From Tanypteryx hageni (taxonomy: Eukaryota; Arthropoda; Insecta; Odonata; Petaluridae), in assembly GCA_028673005.1 (NCBI GenBank), contig CM054112.1, positions 186,446,564-186,510,563 on the forward strand: a stretch of 64,000 nucleotides of DNA. Reading direction: 5' to 3'. A program made the position numbers and the translations under genes. Positions 49,001 to 60,449 of the stretch are shown one piece after another. Each line of letters begins with the position of its first letter. The first letter of the stretch is position 1. Under the pieces are notes generated by a model that saw only the letters and a program-made list of their open reading frames with translations, ran no database searches and had not been told where the DNA came from.

Positions 49001-51783
49001 GAATCACACGTACGGAAAATACAATACGATAAAAACAAAATATATATCGAGAAGATTTAAGAGAAAGAAACGCATTGGGATACTAGTTATAGGACAATAC
49101 ACATCAAATAGAAACATTCGAAGGGAGTATGGAAAAAAACCAAAAGTGGAAAAACTAGGAAGCGAGCAGAGAGAAAGACGGGGAAGTCCGAGGAGCGGGT
49201 CGCGATGAGAAAAAGGGAAACGGGATCCTCCCGAGGGTGACACCGAAGGAAAAGCGGCAAGGGGATCAAATGAAAATATCCATCAGCGGAGAGATCGTGC
49301 TCGAAGGCCAAGTTGTTGGGTGACGTGGCAGAGGATTAAAAACAGGATATTCGCGCGCGCACATCCGTGGGGTGGGGAGGAAGGGGAGAGAGAAATGGGC
49401 AGAAGGGTGGGGATGTGGCACAACTGTGTGGGCGCTCAATCTTTCTCTCTCCTTTCTCTCTGATGTAACAATTCTCAACCCCGAATTCCTTTCACTTTAA
49501 ATAACCGAGTTGGATAATGAAACTATTTTAAAATCAAATGAGCCGTGGAGAAATCGAATAAACCGTGACGGGATTTAGGAATGTTCGGGTCACCCACGTA
49601 ACCGAGGCTCATTCCAAAAATAATACAAAGACGACTCTTTCCGAGGACGTTTTCCGAGCGGTTTATGGCCATCTAAAAATAAGTGCCAATCCATCGCTGT
49701 GAGTTCAAATGAACCGAAACAGGTAAGCTGGGGAAGGAGTTATTTTTATTTATAATACAGTAACGATGAGATATACATACGAAAGACGTCAGCGATTCTT
49801 GACTTTGAATTTGTGGTTTTATATTGGGATTTTAATCGACCACTCGTTTCACTGCGAATTCCGAGCACGCTTTCGGCGCACGTTTTCCGCTTCGACTGAT
49901 TAAATTCGTCGACCGCTCTCCAATTTCGTCTTTTTTATCTCTCTCTCCAATTGCGACAAAAATATTATCGCGGCTGTAATTTCGCAACCCGTCGCGGAAT
50001 CCCGTCCGTTGGTTGAAACATTTAAATCGTAGGAAATATTTTATATTCAAAAGCTCTCCCAATAATTGCCAGTCAATTCTCCTCGAATTAAACGCCGAAT
50101 TATCATTTAAATCGATTCACAAATAAATCAGTCCACTCTGCACACAATAGAATTAATTTGTTATTCCTTTTACACTTTAACACGAGTCATAATAATTTAT
50201 GCATAGAATGTAAACGCGTGGGCTCTTTCCGTGTTCAACCGACACGACTCAATTAGTCACGCGATAAAAAAAACCGTTTCCCCCTTCATCTCACATCCTC
50301 CCACGTTGTTTCCTTGTCTATCGATGTCGAAAGCGTAACGCGCATTTTATTCAGAGATAGACCGCCGACGGGCAATATACGAAACGACGGAATAATTCCT
50401 TTTCTCTAACCGCGAAACGTCTCCAATACAAACATCAAAGGAACGCTTTGAAACGGGCCCCGTATAAACAACGTTCCAATGACCCATCGCCGCAACCCTA
50501 CGAAAAGGAGGAGCTCGTACGTTTTATCGACATTCCAAAGGTAACAAATCACCCCAACAATCGGACGTACGGCCACGTAGACTCCGCTCCATTCCGATCC
50601 TTCCTTCGCCCACTCGTTCCCCACCCAAGGCTCCCTTTTCCCTCCCTCCCTTCGCAGACTGGATTGAAAGGATTGTGTAAAAGCATACATTACGACAACC
50701 TGCGACGGGAATCAGCCACGAGTCTCAATCGAAGATTCCCCAGGGATCAGACGCAGACGTAAGAGAGAGAGAGAGGGAAAAATACCCACACACGCTCACA
50801 AATTGACTATTCCGGGGAATGGAACGATGAGAGGATGTTACGACGAAAAAATTCCGCAGGAAACCAGTCGCGGGGAATTCCTCACTTTCGGGTCTTTAAA
50901 AAACAAGAACCGAACCGGCGATGTATTCAAGCGGCGAAAAAATAATCTTGGAGTCACGCTAAAAAAACTGAAGGTCGGGGGTCAATGAGATTTTTTCATG
51001 CGGAGACCCATACGAACCATCCCTTCGATCTCATCATCCTCTCAAATCCACGGCAACCACAGTTTTTTTTTGCTTCTCCGGAAGATGATTATTTTCCTCG
51101 CGAATAAAAGGCCGCTCTCCCTCGAAAAGGAGTTCGTGAGCGTGAAGTTGCTTTAAATGGGCACGTACTGCTTGTTTTGACGCCTTGGGTCAACATCTTC
51201 GATGGGGGCTTCATAAAAACTCCACCACGTTCATCTGGATAATGATATACGCCGCATCGACGCTTCGCATCCGTGACAGTGAAAACTTCATCTTCGACAA
51301 ACTTTCTGGAAGGTCGCGAGAGAAGGTCACCGCGTGAGACTGGTATTTCCAATATAAGATCTCGAACGTATACGATATTCATCGAAGGAATCGACGAGAA
51401 AGAGCAACGGCATGCAAGGTCCAAAGGAAAGAAAGAATTGTGTGTATAAAGTCGAACCACAACAACTGGAACATTTGATAACATGAAGACGTTTCCTCCA
51501 GTCATACATAAATATCCGTAAAAATACCGTCCCATAATTGAAAAACGACTTTCTACGATATCAATAAAAAGGTTGGAAAATGCTCATTTCGGTGATTCAC
51601 CGATTGCTTGAGTTGAATAAATGACGGAGAAGCATAGCGTCTATTAGATAATTCTTACTTGAATGTACCATAACCCAAATTATATTTATTGCTAGCCAAG
51701 GAAGGTTTCACTATGTGGAACAACAGAAATCAAACTATGTGAAATAAAGGGAGAATTTACACGGTGAATTTGATTACATTTGC

Positions 51784-51786
<3 letters not shown>
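46056..51786. other. Unique DNA, no gene recognised
   Basis: A CT run lies at about 46418-46432. Purine-rich sequence is seen at 47360-47500 and 49360-49410. A short TATA repeat is at about 48655-48669. A good donor-like AAACAG/GTAAGC occurs at 49722, but all three frames upstream are closed by stops. The frames at minus 46228-46773 (181 codons) and minus 51089-51535 (148 codons) show no recognised domain. The candidate exon at 50658-50758 is listed separately. Confidence 0.5.
50658..50758 (+). other. Candidate exon, 101 nt, unidentified
   Basis: An excellent acceptor (CCCTTTTCCCTCCCTCCCTTCGCAG, split around 50633-50657) precedes 101 nt that are open in phase 0. The segment reads TGLKGLCKSIHYDNLRRESA and continues for 13 more codons to a GTAAGAG donor at 50759. 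The base before the donor is C, and GA repeats follow immediately, so the donor could be chance. The same frame is open upstream of the acceptor. No domain is recognised. Confidence 0.25.

Positions 51787-51787
<1 letters not shown>

Positions 51788-51828
<41 letters not shown>
51788..51828. repeat. TA dinucleotide microsatellite, about 41 bp
   Basis: A perfect (AT)n tract that borders the left side of copy 2 of the inverted-repeat element. Confidence 0.97.
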
Positions 51829-51830
<2 letters not shown>

Positions 51831-52058
51831 ATGTCAACAAGGTGAGTTCTCTCTCTGTAGCTGAAGAAGGAGTAGTTCCGAAAGCTTTACGTTTGTGATG
51901 TTTCTGTGTTTTTGTGTTATTTTACGTGTGTCGCTTCGACATCCCCGGGGCCTCGCCAACCTGAAGTCGTCTGATTGGTGAGTGCTCACTGGGTTTCCTC
52001 ATCCCAACACCTTGTTGACATCCATATATTCATTTTACCTTTCCTTTTCCGTAAGTTG

Positions 52059-52060
<2 letters not shown>
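51823..52060 (+). mobile_element. TA-embedded inverted-repeat element, copy 2
   Basis: This is the same element as 38037-38298 in opposite orientation. By eye it differs by one substitution (GGGG for GGAG near 51946-51949) and a 25-bp deletion that removes the inner part of the left inverted repeat, leaving only 22 bp of it (51823-51844). The right 35-bp repeat is intact at 51995-52029, and the 30-bp conserved flank follows at 52030-52060 before a new TA tract. CTGAAGA at 51861-51867 and GAAA at 51880-51883 bracket a short GGA/TCC stem. The near identity implies recent mobility or gene conversion. No protein is encoded. Confidence 0.8.

Positions 52061-52113
<53 letters not shown>
52061..52113. 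repeat. TA dinucleotide microsatellite, about 53 bp
   Basis: A perfect (AT)n tract directly after the conserved flank GTAAGTTGTT of copy 2. The small plus frame 51975-52166 that crosses it (Tyr-Ile repeats) is not a gene. Confidence 0.97.
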
Positions 52114-52116
<3 letters not shown>

Positions 52117-52734
52117 TGCATGTAAGTTCGATTTATATTTATGAGATAGCATATCAGAGCTGGTAAGATTAAAAATGCTTAGTCCCCTCTTCCTTGTAGA
52201 TATTCAAGTCCTCCATGCCCACAAAAATTAATAACGTTAATACTAAGAAAAAGTAGCTAAAGTGACACAAACGATGACCTGAAAGACAAACGGGCGGAAT
52301 AGAGTTCGCAGCTACGGTAGCGGCGCAAGGAGAAAGATATGAACAACGGATCAATTTTCTGTATTCAGACACGTATCTCTCTTTCGCTAGTGAATTCCTT
52401 TGTGACAGTTTCCAAATTAAATTACATCGAGGAAAAACTTGAGGCAGATCCTTTCGTGGCTTTGTGGCACACAGGAGGCGGGTGGAAAAGCCCTCAATAT
52501 TTTTTCCCTCGAAACAACGAATCCAGATTTAAAGACTAGATGTGGTAACAGAAGGATTTCTGGGGTGAGACTGATCAAATTTATTACGCCGCTGGAATAT
52601 AAATTTGGATTTTAATTCAAAAGATGCTGAAGCTTTTTTTTATTTTTCCTCTCAACCGATTAAAACGTGATGAAATGCAAAAAATATGGCAGTCATGTAA
52701 AATAACAATGCAATTACGCCACAACCTTTTAAGG
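52114..52734. other. Unique DNA, no gene recognised
   Basis: Only short frames of up to 67 codons with no recognised motifs lie between the TA-embedded element and the next transposon. Confidence 0.6.
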
Positions 52735-52742
52735 GATACATG

Positions 52743-52911
52743 CAGGGCTGCAGTGGAGGGTATAGGGTGGTATACGCCGTATACACTCTGCTTTTTTCAA
52801 ATGAATAGGGTATATCCTCTGCTTTAAAAAAAAAAACTGGGTAAGACCCTGCTTTTAAAGTTTTATTTCCGTATACGGTATACCCTCTGCTTTTTTGCGA
52901 CTACAGTACTG
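52743..52911 (+). mobile_element. Non-autonomous hAT-like transposon (MITE), 169 bp
   Basis: The left end CAGGGCTGCAGTGGAGGGTA and the right end TTTTTTGCGACTACAGTACTG are imperfect inverted repeats. The 8-bp flanking duplication GATACATG is perfect (52735-52742 and 52912-52919), diagnostic of hAT-type transposition. Inside, the phrase GTATA(C/T)(A/C)CTCTGCTTT recurs about four times (near 52782, 52810, 52845 and 52880), so the element is largely built of a short internal repeat. It is non-coding. Confidence 0.85.
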
Positions 52912-52919
52912 GATACATG

Positions 52920-55900
52920 TACTCTCAAAATATATAAAACCTTATTTCAATAAGTAGAGTAAAACAATTGAGGCAAACGTGTAAAAGAGAATAAAGCATT
53001 TTGGCTATGATAGGTTTCACAGATAAATGAGACGAATGTATGTTCATTGAAATTTAAATAAATAGAAGTTCTAGCTCGCGCCGAATAATGGTAAGTTACG
53101 GGCGCCATTGTTAGCCCCCTCATGAACCAATTCACGGCTGATACGTACTCTCAAAGAGGGTTGAGTCATCGTGCCGCGGTAACGAGCGCAAGGTCGCCAA
53201 AACGTATGAAGCGCCGCATGAATGAGAGGTCACGCACCGCGCAATAGCACACGGGGATAACATTTCTAAAGAGGCACTAGACCTTTTTCTCGAGATCAAA
53301 ACCCAATGAGGGCTCGCACTGTAAAATTGATTTCGAGGACCGATTGAAACATCCACGTCACAAAAAGACGCAAGAGTGCCGCAGGGAAGGGAAGGGAACC
53401 GTTTCGAGAGAGGCAACTTATACTACATTGACACGCACTTAAGCACAAATACCGAGCTTCAAAGCCCTGTCAAGAAGACAACCACCATCTGAACCAAGCC
53501 TTTTTTCTGAAAGAGGGACTTAAATCTATCAACCGATGCCAAAGGTCGGGGCAAGTGCATATCTAACCAAATGCGTCGCCCTGGTCTTAATCTATTTCCC
53601 ATCTCCACGCTGCCCTCTGTCGTATGTAATGTGTCGCCCCCTATCGGTATGAAAAGAAACGCTATCGAGGATATTGGAAGAGGGCTAGCTGTCGGTGGCG
53701 GTGGTCATCTCATCACCCTTTCTACAATCCCACCAAAAGTGGCTAGTCCTTGAGCAGAATGAGAGGAGTGGGCGTTGTGAGAGGGTAGGCAGAGAGAGAG
53801 AGGGAAAGAGAAAGGAGGAATGGGGTATGCATCACTTCTCCTCTCTAAACACACACACACACGCCCATCGTGTGACGAAAGGTTATACTCCATTCTCCTC
53901 TACCTCCCTCTTCTTTCCCTTCGCAACTTGTTCTAATGGCTAAAGAATGGAGTGAATAACGCTAGAGAGAAGCAGACAGGAATGGGAGTGGGCGGCGCAT
54001 GTTAAAACTCTCGAGGAAGCGCATTTCTATGAATACATTAGCGCCGACGTCTCCAAGTAATTGGAATCGACAATTATTGACGGGCTGTTTCGTTTGATAT
54101 TTAATTCTCGGGCGCTGTTTGGTCGGTTTCCATGGCGGAAAATAACCATGGAGATGTAAATACGTAGTATACAACGGCCAAGAGCACATCGATTTTTCTA
54201 CCGTTCTGTTCTCTTACGGCTTCATGCAGGAAGGCAATCGATAAAAGGACAGCAGGAAAAGCGAAATGAGATACGGAGAATAGGCCGAGACAAAACAAGA
54301 ATTTGAATTTAGGAGAAATAACTGCACAGAATTTTTCGAAATGGAGACAATGAACTTGCACTACGCTATCAATTCCATACAGAAGAAAACCACCGACTTC
54401 TGTTAAGACTCGACATAGCACGGCTAAGACTTAAAAATCAAAAGAATTGTCTTAATAAAAAATTACACGCACCCAAATATCTGGGAGTTGCGGTCCTGAA
54501 TAAAATTACGATGCGTATATTGGATAAATATTTATCACTCAATATTACAACGCTGTGGGTACAAAAACTGATCAATGGTTAATGACAGCAAAATTGACCG
54601 AATCCATAGCGTGGGCGAAGGGTCGAAAAATGGGAGGGACATGCTGAGGGAAGAAGATAGGAAGGTTACAAAGAGGTAGGAGGCGAGAGAGAGATTTATT
54701 GGCAACTTCTTTTGGACGGGTCGCAAATTTAAATGCCCCACGATTAAAAAAAAATACCAGCACCACACTTTACATACGAAGCAAACACGTTGCTTAACAC
54801 TCTCACAATAAGACTTTACGAGCACCTGATGTCGCTTGGTAATCTAAAGATACCACCTAATAGCCCTTTTATGTAATATTATATTTTACTTTCCCCGCTG
54901 ACAAACGCCCTCTCCCCTTCCGCTCGTCCCTGGACCATTCGCTCGGTTTCCTCAGATATGCGCATATTAATTGATTCTATATTAGATCGGCCCTTAGCCT
55001 GGCAGGATTTTCCCTACGAAGAGGAACGATGGTTAGTTCTACGATGAAAAAACTAACTACGACACCCAGAGAATTAAAACAGCGTTTTCGCTCTACTTTG
55101 TAATATTTTCACGACCTTTTGCAGGAAAGAGCTAATAGAAACATTTTTTCATCATTCAATCAAGTATCTACTGTTCGTATGGAAGATTTTTGCACGAAAC
55201 AATAAACGATAAACAACGAACAGCACATTTAGTTAATAAAATCCAGCCCTCTTGAGAAAGACGGAAATGGAATTTTCCATAATTTTGTAGATATGATCCT
55301 AGCGTCGATGTTTTGAAGAGGAAAGCGTAATACGCTGAGATTAAAGACAGAAGAATATAGGAGGGGATAAAAGGGTAAGAAGTGTAACCAACGTTCACGC
55401 TCCTTCCTTCCCTCTCCCAACAAAAAACAGGTATAATTCCAGTCTCCGTTCACTAAACAGTGGGGCAAGCAAGGTAAAGGCCTTCCTTCTCTCTTTTCCA
55501 TTATCTACCGTTCTTGGGATAGGCAAAGGTAGTAGGAAAACCATCCTTCCTCTCCATCCATCTATTCTCGTCTCTCTCTTTCACTCCGTCAGATTTCCCC
55601 GCGGAGATTAGAGACCATCTTCTTCTCTGCGGGAGAGACATCTCCACTGAATTAAAGAGCAGTCTCGGAAACCAATCCCTGCCGCAACAATATACACACA
55701 CGGGCACACATACATACTAACTCCCGAGTCTCGTAGCAGCTAAAGGGAAAGAATCACAATCACACGTCTCTTGTGCGCGCAGCGGGATTAGGCGGATAGT
55801 AAGAGAGAGAGAGGAACGGAATGTGTTTCAGCTGAGGGATACGTCCTTGGACTTATGGCGAAGCGGTGATTCTGGGACAAACGGATAATGGAGAGGCGTG

Positions 55901-57620
55901 TTCTTGATGGAGGAAACAAAAATAAACGAAAAATATCTTCGAAGAACCGTACCCCTCTTTTGTTTTTCTTTCTTCCGAGAGTAACAAAGCTGAAATCCTT
56001 TGCACTTAAAATAAAAGACGAAAAGACCTTTGCGAAGATGGAAGAGTAGCGTTCGTTATGAAATCCATCGAGAAGAAAGAAAAATTATACGTTATGAAAA
56101 TTAAGAATTAAATTGTCGTTAAAAGATTTTTTTCTTGAGATAAGAAACGTTTGCGGGATTCTAAAAAAAATTAATCTTATGGCTGTAAAGGAACTTATAA
56201 TCAAGTTAACTTTAATAAAAACACAACGGCAGGGCAAACCAGGTTCGTATTTAAGCTACGAATCTACCATCCTCGTCAGTAATTCACCGACCGTTAATCC
56301 CAAAAATTTGTCTAGATTACGAACTGCAGCTGAGATTTTTACGCGCCAATAAACGGAATTATTGTTTTGGGAATGACGAAAAACTGAAATCGGGTATATC
56401 GGTAACGAATGACAACTTATATTGTCCTTCAAGAAGGCAGCACCCATCATGAAGCTTCAACAAAACACGAAGGCGGCTGAAAAAAAGGAACCTCAAATCT
56501 TCGACACCACGGTTAACCGTTAAAACAATTTTTCTTCCCGGAGAATATTTCACGGATCTCCTCCATAACTACCCATTCCACGGACAGTTACGTGGAATAA
56601 CACGGAGGCAGTCTTCATAAATAGTAACAGAGGCAATCGATCAGACGAGAATAAGCAGGGGGTTATACCGAGGAGGATTAGAGGTGGTAAGGGAATGGAG
56701 GGCTGGAGTAATTCCTCCTCCCCACCCCCAATCCATACCGAAGGTTTGGGAGGAAAGAAAAGTGGGTGGATAAAGGAAAAGAGGAATGTGCGGCGGGATG
56801 TCCATAAGCTCCCACTCGCTTAAAAAAAACTTCCCTTTTTTTATACGCGCCAAACCTTTGTGGCCACACTTGCCATAGACGATCGTCCATGCGTCACTGC
56901 AAAAGTAGGCGGGCGAGGGTGTGGAAGAAGGGAAAAAGGAAAAGGTGCAGGAGGATGGAGCGGAAAGAAGGGAGAAAGGCGTGGGAGGTCGAAGCGGGAA
57001 AACGAGTAGCGGAGGGAGAACGAGAAGAAAGGAGAAGACGACGGAAGAAAAGGGGAGTGGGAGAGGGGAAGAGATAACGTGGGAGTCGGACGAGGCGAAG
57101 AGGTGGATGAGGAAGAGGTCGGGAGGAAGATAGTTAAGGAGAGATGGAAGTGAAAGGGTAAAAGGTGAAGGCCATAAGACTTGAGACTCGAGTTTGTTTT
57201 CAAGAGAGGGGTCGTGAACCTGAGGGGAGGGGGATAGAAATTATTCGGGAGTATTCTCTGGGCTAAAGGCGAGTAAAAAAATATTGGCGACAATCACCTT
57301 GTGCCCCTTCGTGTATCAATCTTCGCTTCAGGTGGCATTATTAACCTTTAAATCAAACAGGCGAAATTATGATAACATTGCAACTGAGGCGCGGTCTCGT
57401 AAACCGATATTGTTTTTAATTATTATTCATTCACTAGCTATAACTACAGTCGGATTTTCCGCGTGCGATAATCGGTCATGAGCGTTACGTAGTAATTAAA
57501 AGAAAAACTCTTAATATTCACATTATTTCTTTTAAAATGTAATTACTAACAGAAAACATAGTGGCGGGAGATTTGACACTACAACTTGGGTGGAGTATCT
57601 GGAGTATCACAGATCGAACC
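52920..57620. other. Unique DNA, no gene recognised
   Basis: Nothing could be identified apart from low-complexity tracts. These are an AC run at about 53850-53861, short GA and CT runs, and a purine-rich block at 56889-57170 on the plus strand that creates an artefactual 150-codon minus frame (56841-57293). The remaining frames lack recognised domains. Confidence 0.5.
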
Positions 57621-57629
57621 TCAATAGTA

Positions 57630-57784
57630 GTCGTCACCGTAACTAGCTATGTATTTTAGCGTCCGGGGAAAACAACTGAATATGCCCTCCCCACTTCAAA
57701 TCGTCTCTAGTTTATTTGGATTGTTTTTTGCGCCCCTTACTTAGTTGCGCTCGGGACAAATGCCCCGCCATAGTTACGGTACTG
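57630..57784 (+). mobile_element. Probable hAT-like MITE, 155 bp
   Basis: The left end contains GTCGTCACCGTAACTAGC and the right end is GCCATAGTTACGGTACTG. The shared inverted core is ACCGTAACTA, with CGTCCGGGG and CCCCGCC words just inside. The flanking 8-mers CAATAGTA (57622-57629) and GAATAGTA (57785-57792) match at 7 of 8. The left end appears to carry a 2-bp insertion relative to the right one, so the exact left boundary is tentative. Confidence 0.55.
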
Positions 57785-57792
57785 GAATAGTA

Positions 57793-58634
57793 ATAGATTA
57801 CGTCCCAATTTACTATGTAGCTGAAAAATAAAATTACACTAATTTCAAGTGAGGGCGGAGAGAATACCTACGACGATACACTAAAATAAACACTCACGCC
57901 GTGTTTTATCGCACTTTTTCGGAAAAGCTCGCGAGATACGGTCTTGAGGCGCAAAATATAATGGTACTTAGCTGGGAGATTTCTACGAGCGATTTAAATG
58001 TTATCTAATAGACCTGACGTCCCTCTCTCCGGTTGTTTCATGCTACGTTGGTACGTGAACAACACGGCAACAGGATAGTTCCGTGTCGCGATTTATGTCC
58101 TAGGTGATAATTATGACTTCTGAGGAATAGAAATGGCTGGTTAAGAGTGAAATTCCTTAGGACGATTTACGGCGTTGAGAGAGAATGTGAGGAACTTGCT
58201 CAACCGCGTTAATCAGGGCGATTATCATTACCGTATAAAGGAACTTCCACGCCGGCTCTCTTGAAAAATATCGGAAATATTATCCACCGAAGCCCAAACA
58301 TGCTTCTAACAAATACTCGTTACAGACTCGGGCGGTATTCTCGAAGAGGGACGTTCATAAGGCTTCCTATCCTGACGACAGAAACCAACACGCGAACCAA
58401 CTAATCCTTTTAAGAGAACGTCGCAATCAGCAATACCTGGCGGAAAAGGGGCAACTCGCTTCCACTGCATAGGAACATGTGGATAGAAATTCGAACGAAG
58501 TTGATACGAAAAATTTATACAAGATCTACGTCGACTACTAAAAAACTACGAGACATGATTCCAGATGGAATTTTCGATGGAAATGGATTTTGGACGGGCT
58601 TCATAGGCAAAAGAATCCTCTATTGTAAGAGGAA
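57793..58634. other. Unique DNA, no gene recognised
   Basis: Ordinary mixed-composition sequence. No notable frame or repeat was seen before the tandem repeat at 58.63 kb. Confidence 0.6.
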
Positions 58635-58705
58635 GAGGGATGGAAAACTGGCGTGAGGGACGGAAAACTGGCGTGAGGGACGGAAATCTGGCGTGAGGGA
58701 TGGAG
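58635..58705. repeat. 20-bp minisatellite, about 3.5 units
   Basis: The unit GAGGGACGGAAAACTGGCGT is repeated three and a half times with only C/T and A/T single-base variants. It is a young tandem duplication at the start of the 192-codon plus frame at 58700-59278, which has no recognised domain and is not annotated as a gene. Confidence 0.92.
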
Positions 58706-60345
58706 AGGGTTGATCCGAGGGTATTGGCCCTCTACCCCTTTTCTCCCCCATACGGTGCGCCCATCGGGTGGAGTGGGCGAGGCAAGGCAGGGCGTGGTAG
58801 GATCGAGGCAAATGACCCCTTCTCCCATAAGGATTCCCGTGATCTATTGGCCATTTGGGGAGGGGGAGTGCGAGGAGGGGGTGGGCGGGAAGCCACTGTT
58901 AACGGCGTCTGTGCTCCAGAGCCCAATGGATATATAGCCTATACAATGCATGAAACTAACAGACATACGTGGAGGATGAGAAAACGTTATGGAGGTGATT
59001 TGTGGAGTCGAACGTGCGCGGTGAGGCCGGCGAGTCACGCGTCATGTGTTCACCCTGAACAAATGAAACGCGCGTCCGAAACGGGATTTATGTGGAAAAA
59101 ATATCATCACTGCCGGTCGTGCGTGCCTTGCAGGAGGTTGGTACGTGCCTCGAAAGAAATTAAAGCGAAATTCGGATCAAAGACATCTGGAAGGGAAGAG
59201 AACGGGGATGCAAATAAAAATATATATCATTTCTCCGAAAACGACCGAGTTGAAATCTATCACATTCGTGGAAATTAAAGTTATGAAGCCGGTGGTTTGG
59301 CGGCTGTTCTAAGAATATTTTCAGAGGATGGGGATGTTGAGCAAAAGAAACTTTCAATTAATAGTAATGTTGGCGCTTCGATTGATATCTATTACACCAA
59401 TTCTATTTCGACGCTTTCATTCTGAAAATCTTATCTTGCGCCATACGTAATACGAAGGGATTATTGACGGTAGACCGAACGAATCTCGGATAAATCCGAT
59501 CTCCTTGATCTGTAAAATTCAACAACGTTCCATCATGTGTCCGTAATTGCTTTAACGAAAACTATGATATCCTTTCCATATAATAAGGGAAATAGCTACG
59601 CGTGCATTTACGTCAAAATTTAAACAATAAACAACAGCAGTCCATTTCGAACGCGAATCCTTTTTATATCTAAGTCATCTTCTCATTGCTTGAAATCTTA
59701 ATTCAAACCAATGGTATTCTTGCGATCAATGTGTAACTTAATTCGGAAACCTTAATCGTGATAAGCAACGGAGGTAAAAAAAAACGCGACAGAAAGAGGA
59801 ATTTCGAGAAGTATGAGGTGGCCCGAAGAATAATACGACATAAGTCAACGGACAAATTTCCAAAGCTCATTCTCCCGCCTTCCACGTAGCCATAAAACAC
59901 GACGCTTTAATGAACTCCGCAACGCCTAAAAAAAAACAACACCGCCCAGACGCGAGCAACAATCCTCATCATCTTTATTTTTCTCGGCAGTAAAAATTCC
60001 GCCTAGGAAGACAGCGACACTAAATTCCGAAATTTGGCCAGAAATCCCATCGCGTTCTTTTATCCCGAGATCGGTATGTTTATTATGAGTCGTACGGGAG
60101 GTTGACCGACGACTCCCTGGAGGCAGAGGCGGAGATTTGGCGATGGAGTGGTAGGGACGGGGAGGAGGGAGCGAATGGCGGGAGGATCAGCGGGGGAGGA
60201 CAAGGGTCAACATGGACCAAGGACGCAGCGGAGGCGAGATGGACTTTTGCGAAAGAGAAACGCACCACCGGCCACCGAAACCACCAGGAGGGAGAGGGTG
60301 AGACAACACCAAGCGTACACACACACGCGGCGAATTGGAGAGGAA
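58706..60345. other. CpG-rich then AT-rich DNA, no gene recognised
   Basis: The 192-codon plus frame 58700-59278 is the best uninterrupted non-repetitive frame here. It contains a Cys-containing stretch (HHCRSCVPCRR) but no definable domain or splice context. The remaining sequence to 60100 is AT-rich, and from 60100 the plus strand turns purine-rich. Confidence 0.45.
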
Positions 60346-60346
60346 G

Positions 60347-60440
60347 AGTGCGGGGAGAGGAGTGCGGGGAGAGGAGTGCGGGGAGAGGAGGAGTGCGGGG
60401 AGAGGAGGAGTGCGGAGAGAGGAGGAGTACGGGAGAGGGG
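60347..60440. repeat. 14-17 bp G-rich minisatellite, about six units
   Basis: The unit AGTGCGGGGAGAGG, with or without an extra AGG, is repeated about six times and then runs into a G homopolymer (about 60438-60446). The overlapping frames of 146 and 186 codons are Gly/Glu/Arg repeat translations. Confidence 0.92.
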
Positions 60441-60449
60441 GGGGGGTGG

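Noticed and set aside
57600..57640. GAGGTTCGATCTG on the minus strand, tRNA-like
   Set aside because: No cloverleaf can be drawn and no A box is upstream. It lies partly at the edge of a hAT-like element.
58700..59278. 192-codon plus-strand frame
   Set aside because: It begins inside a minisatellite and a CpG-rich patch. A small Cys/His cluster is present but fits no zinc-binding spacing I know.
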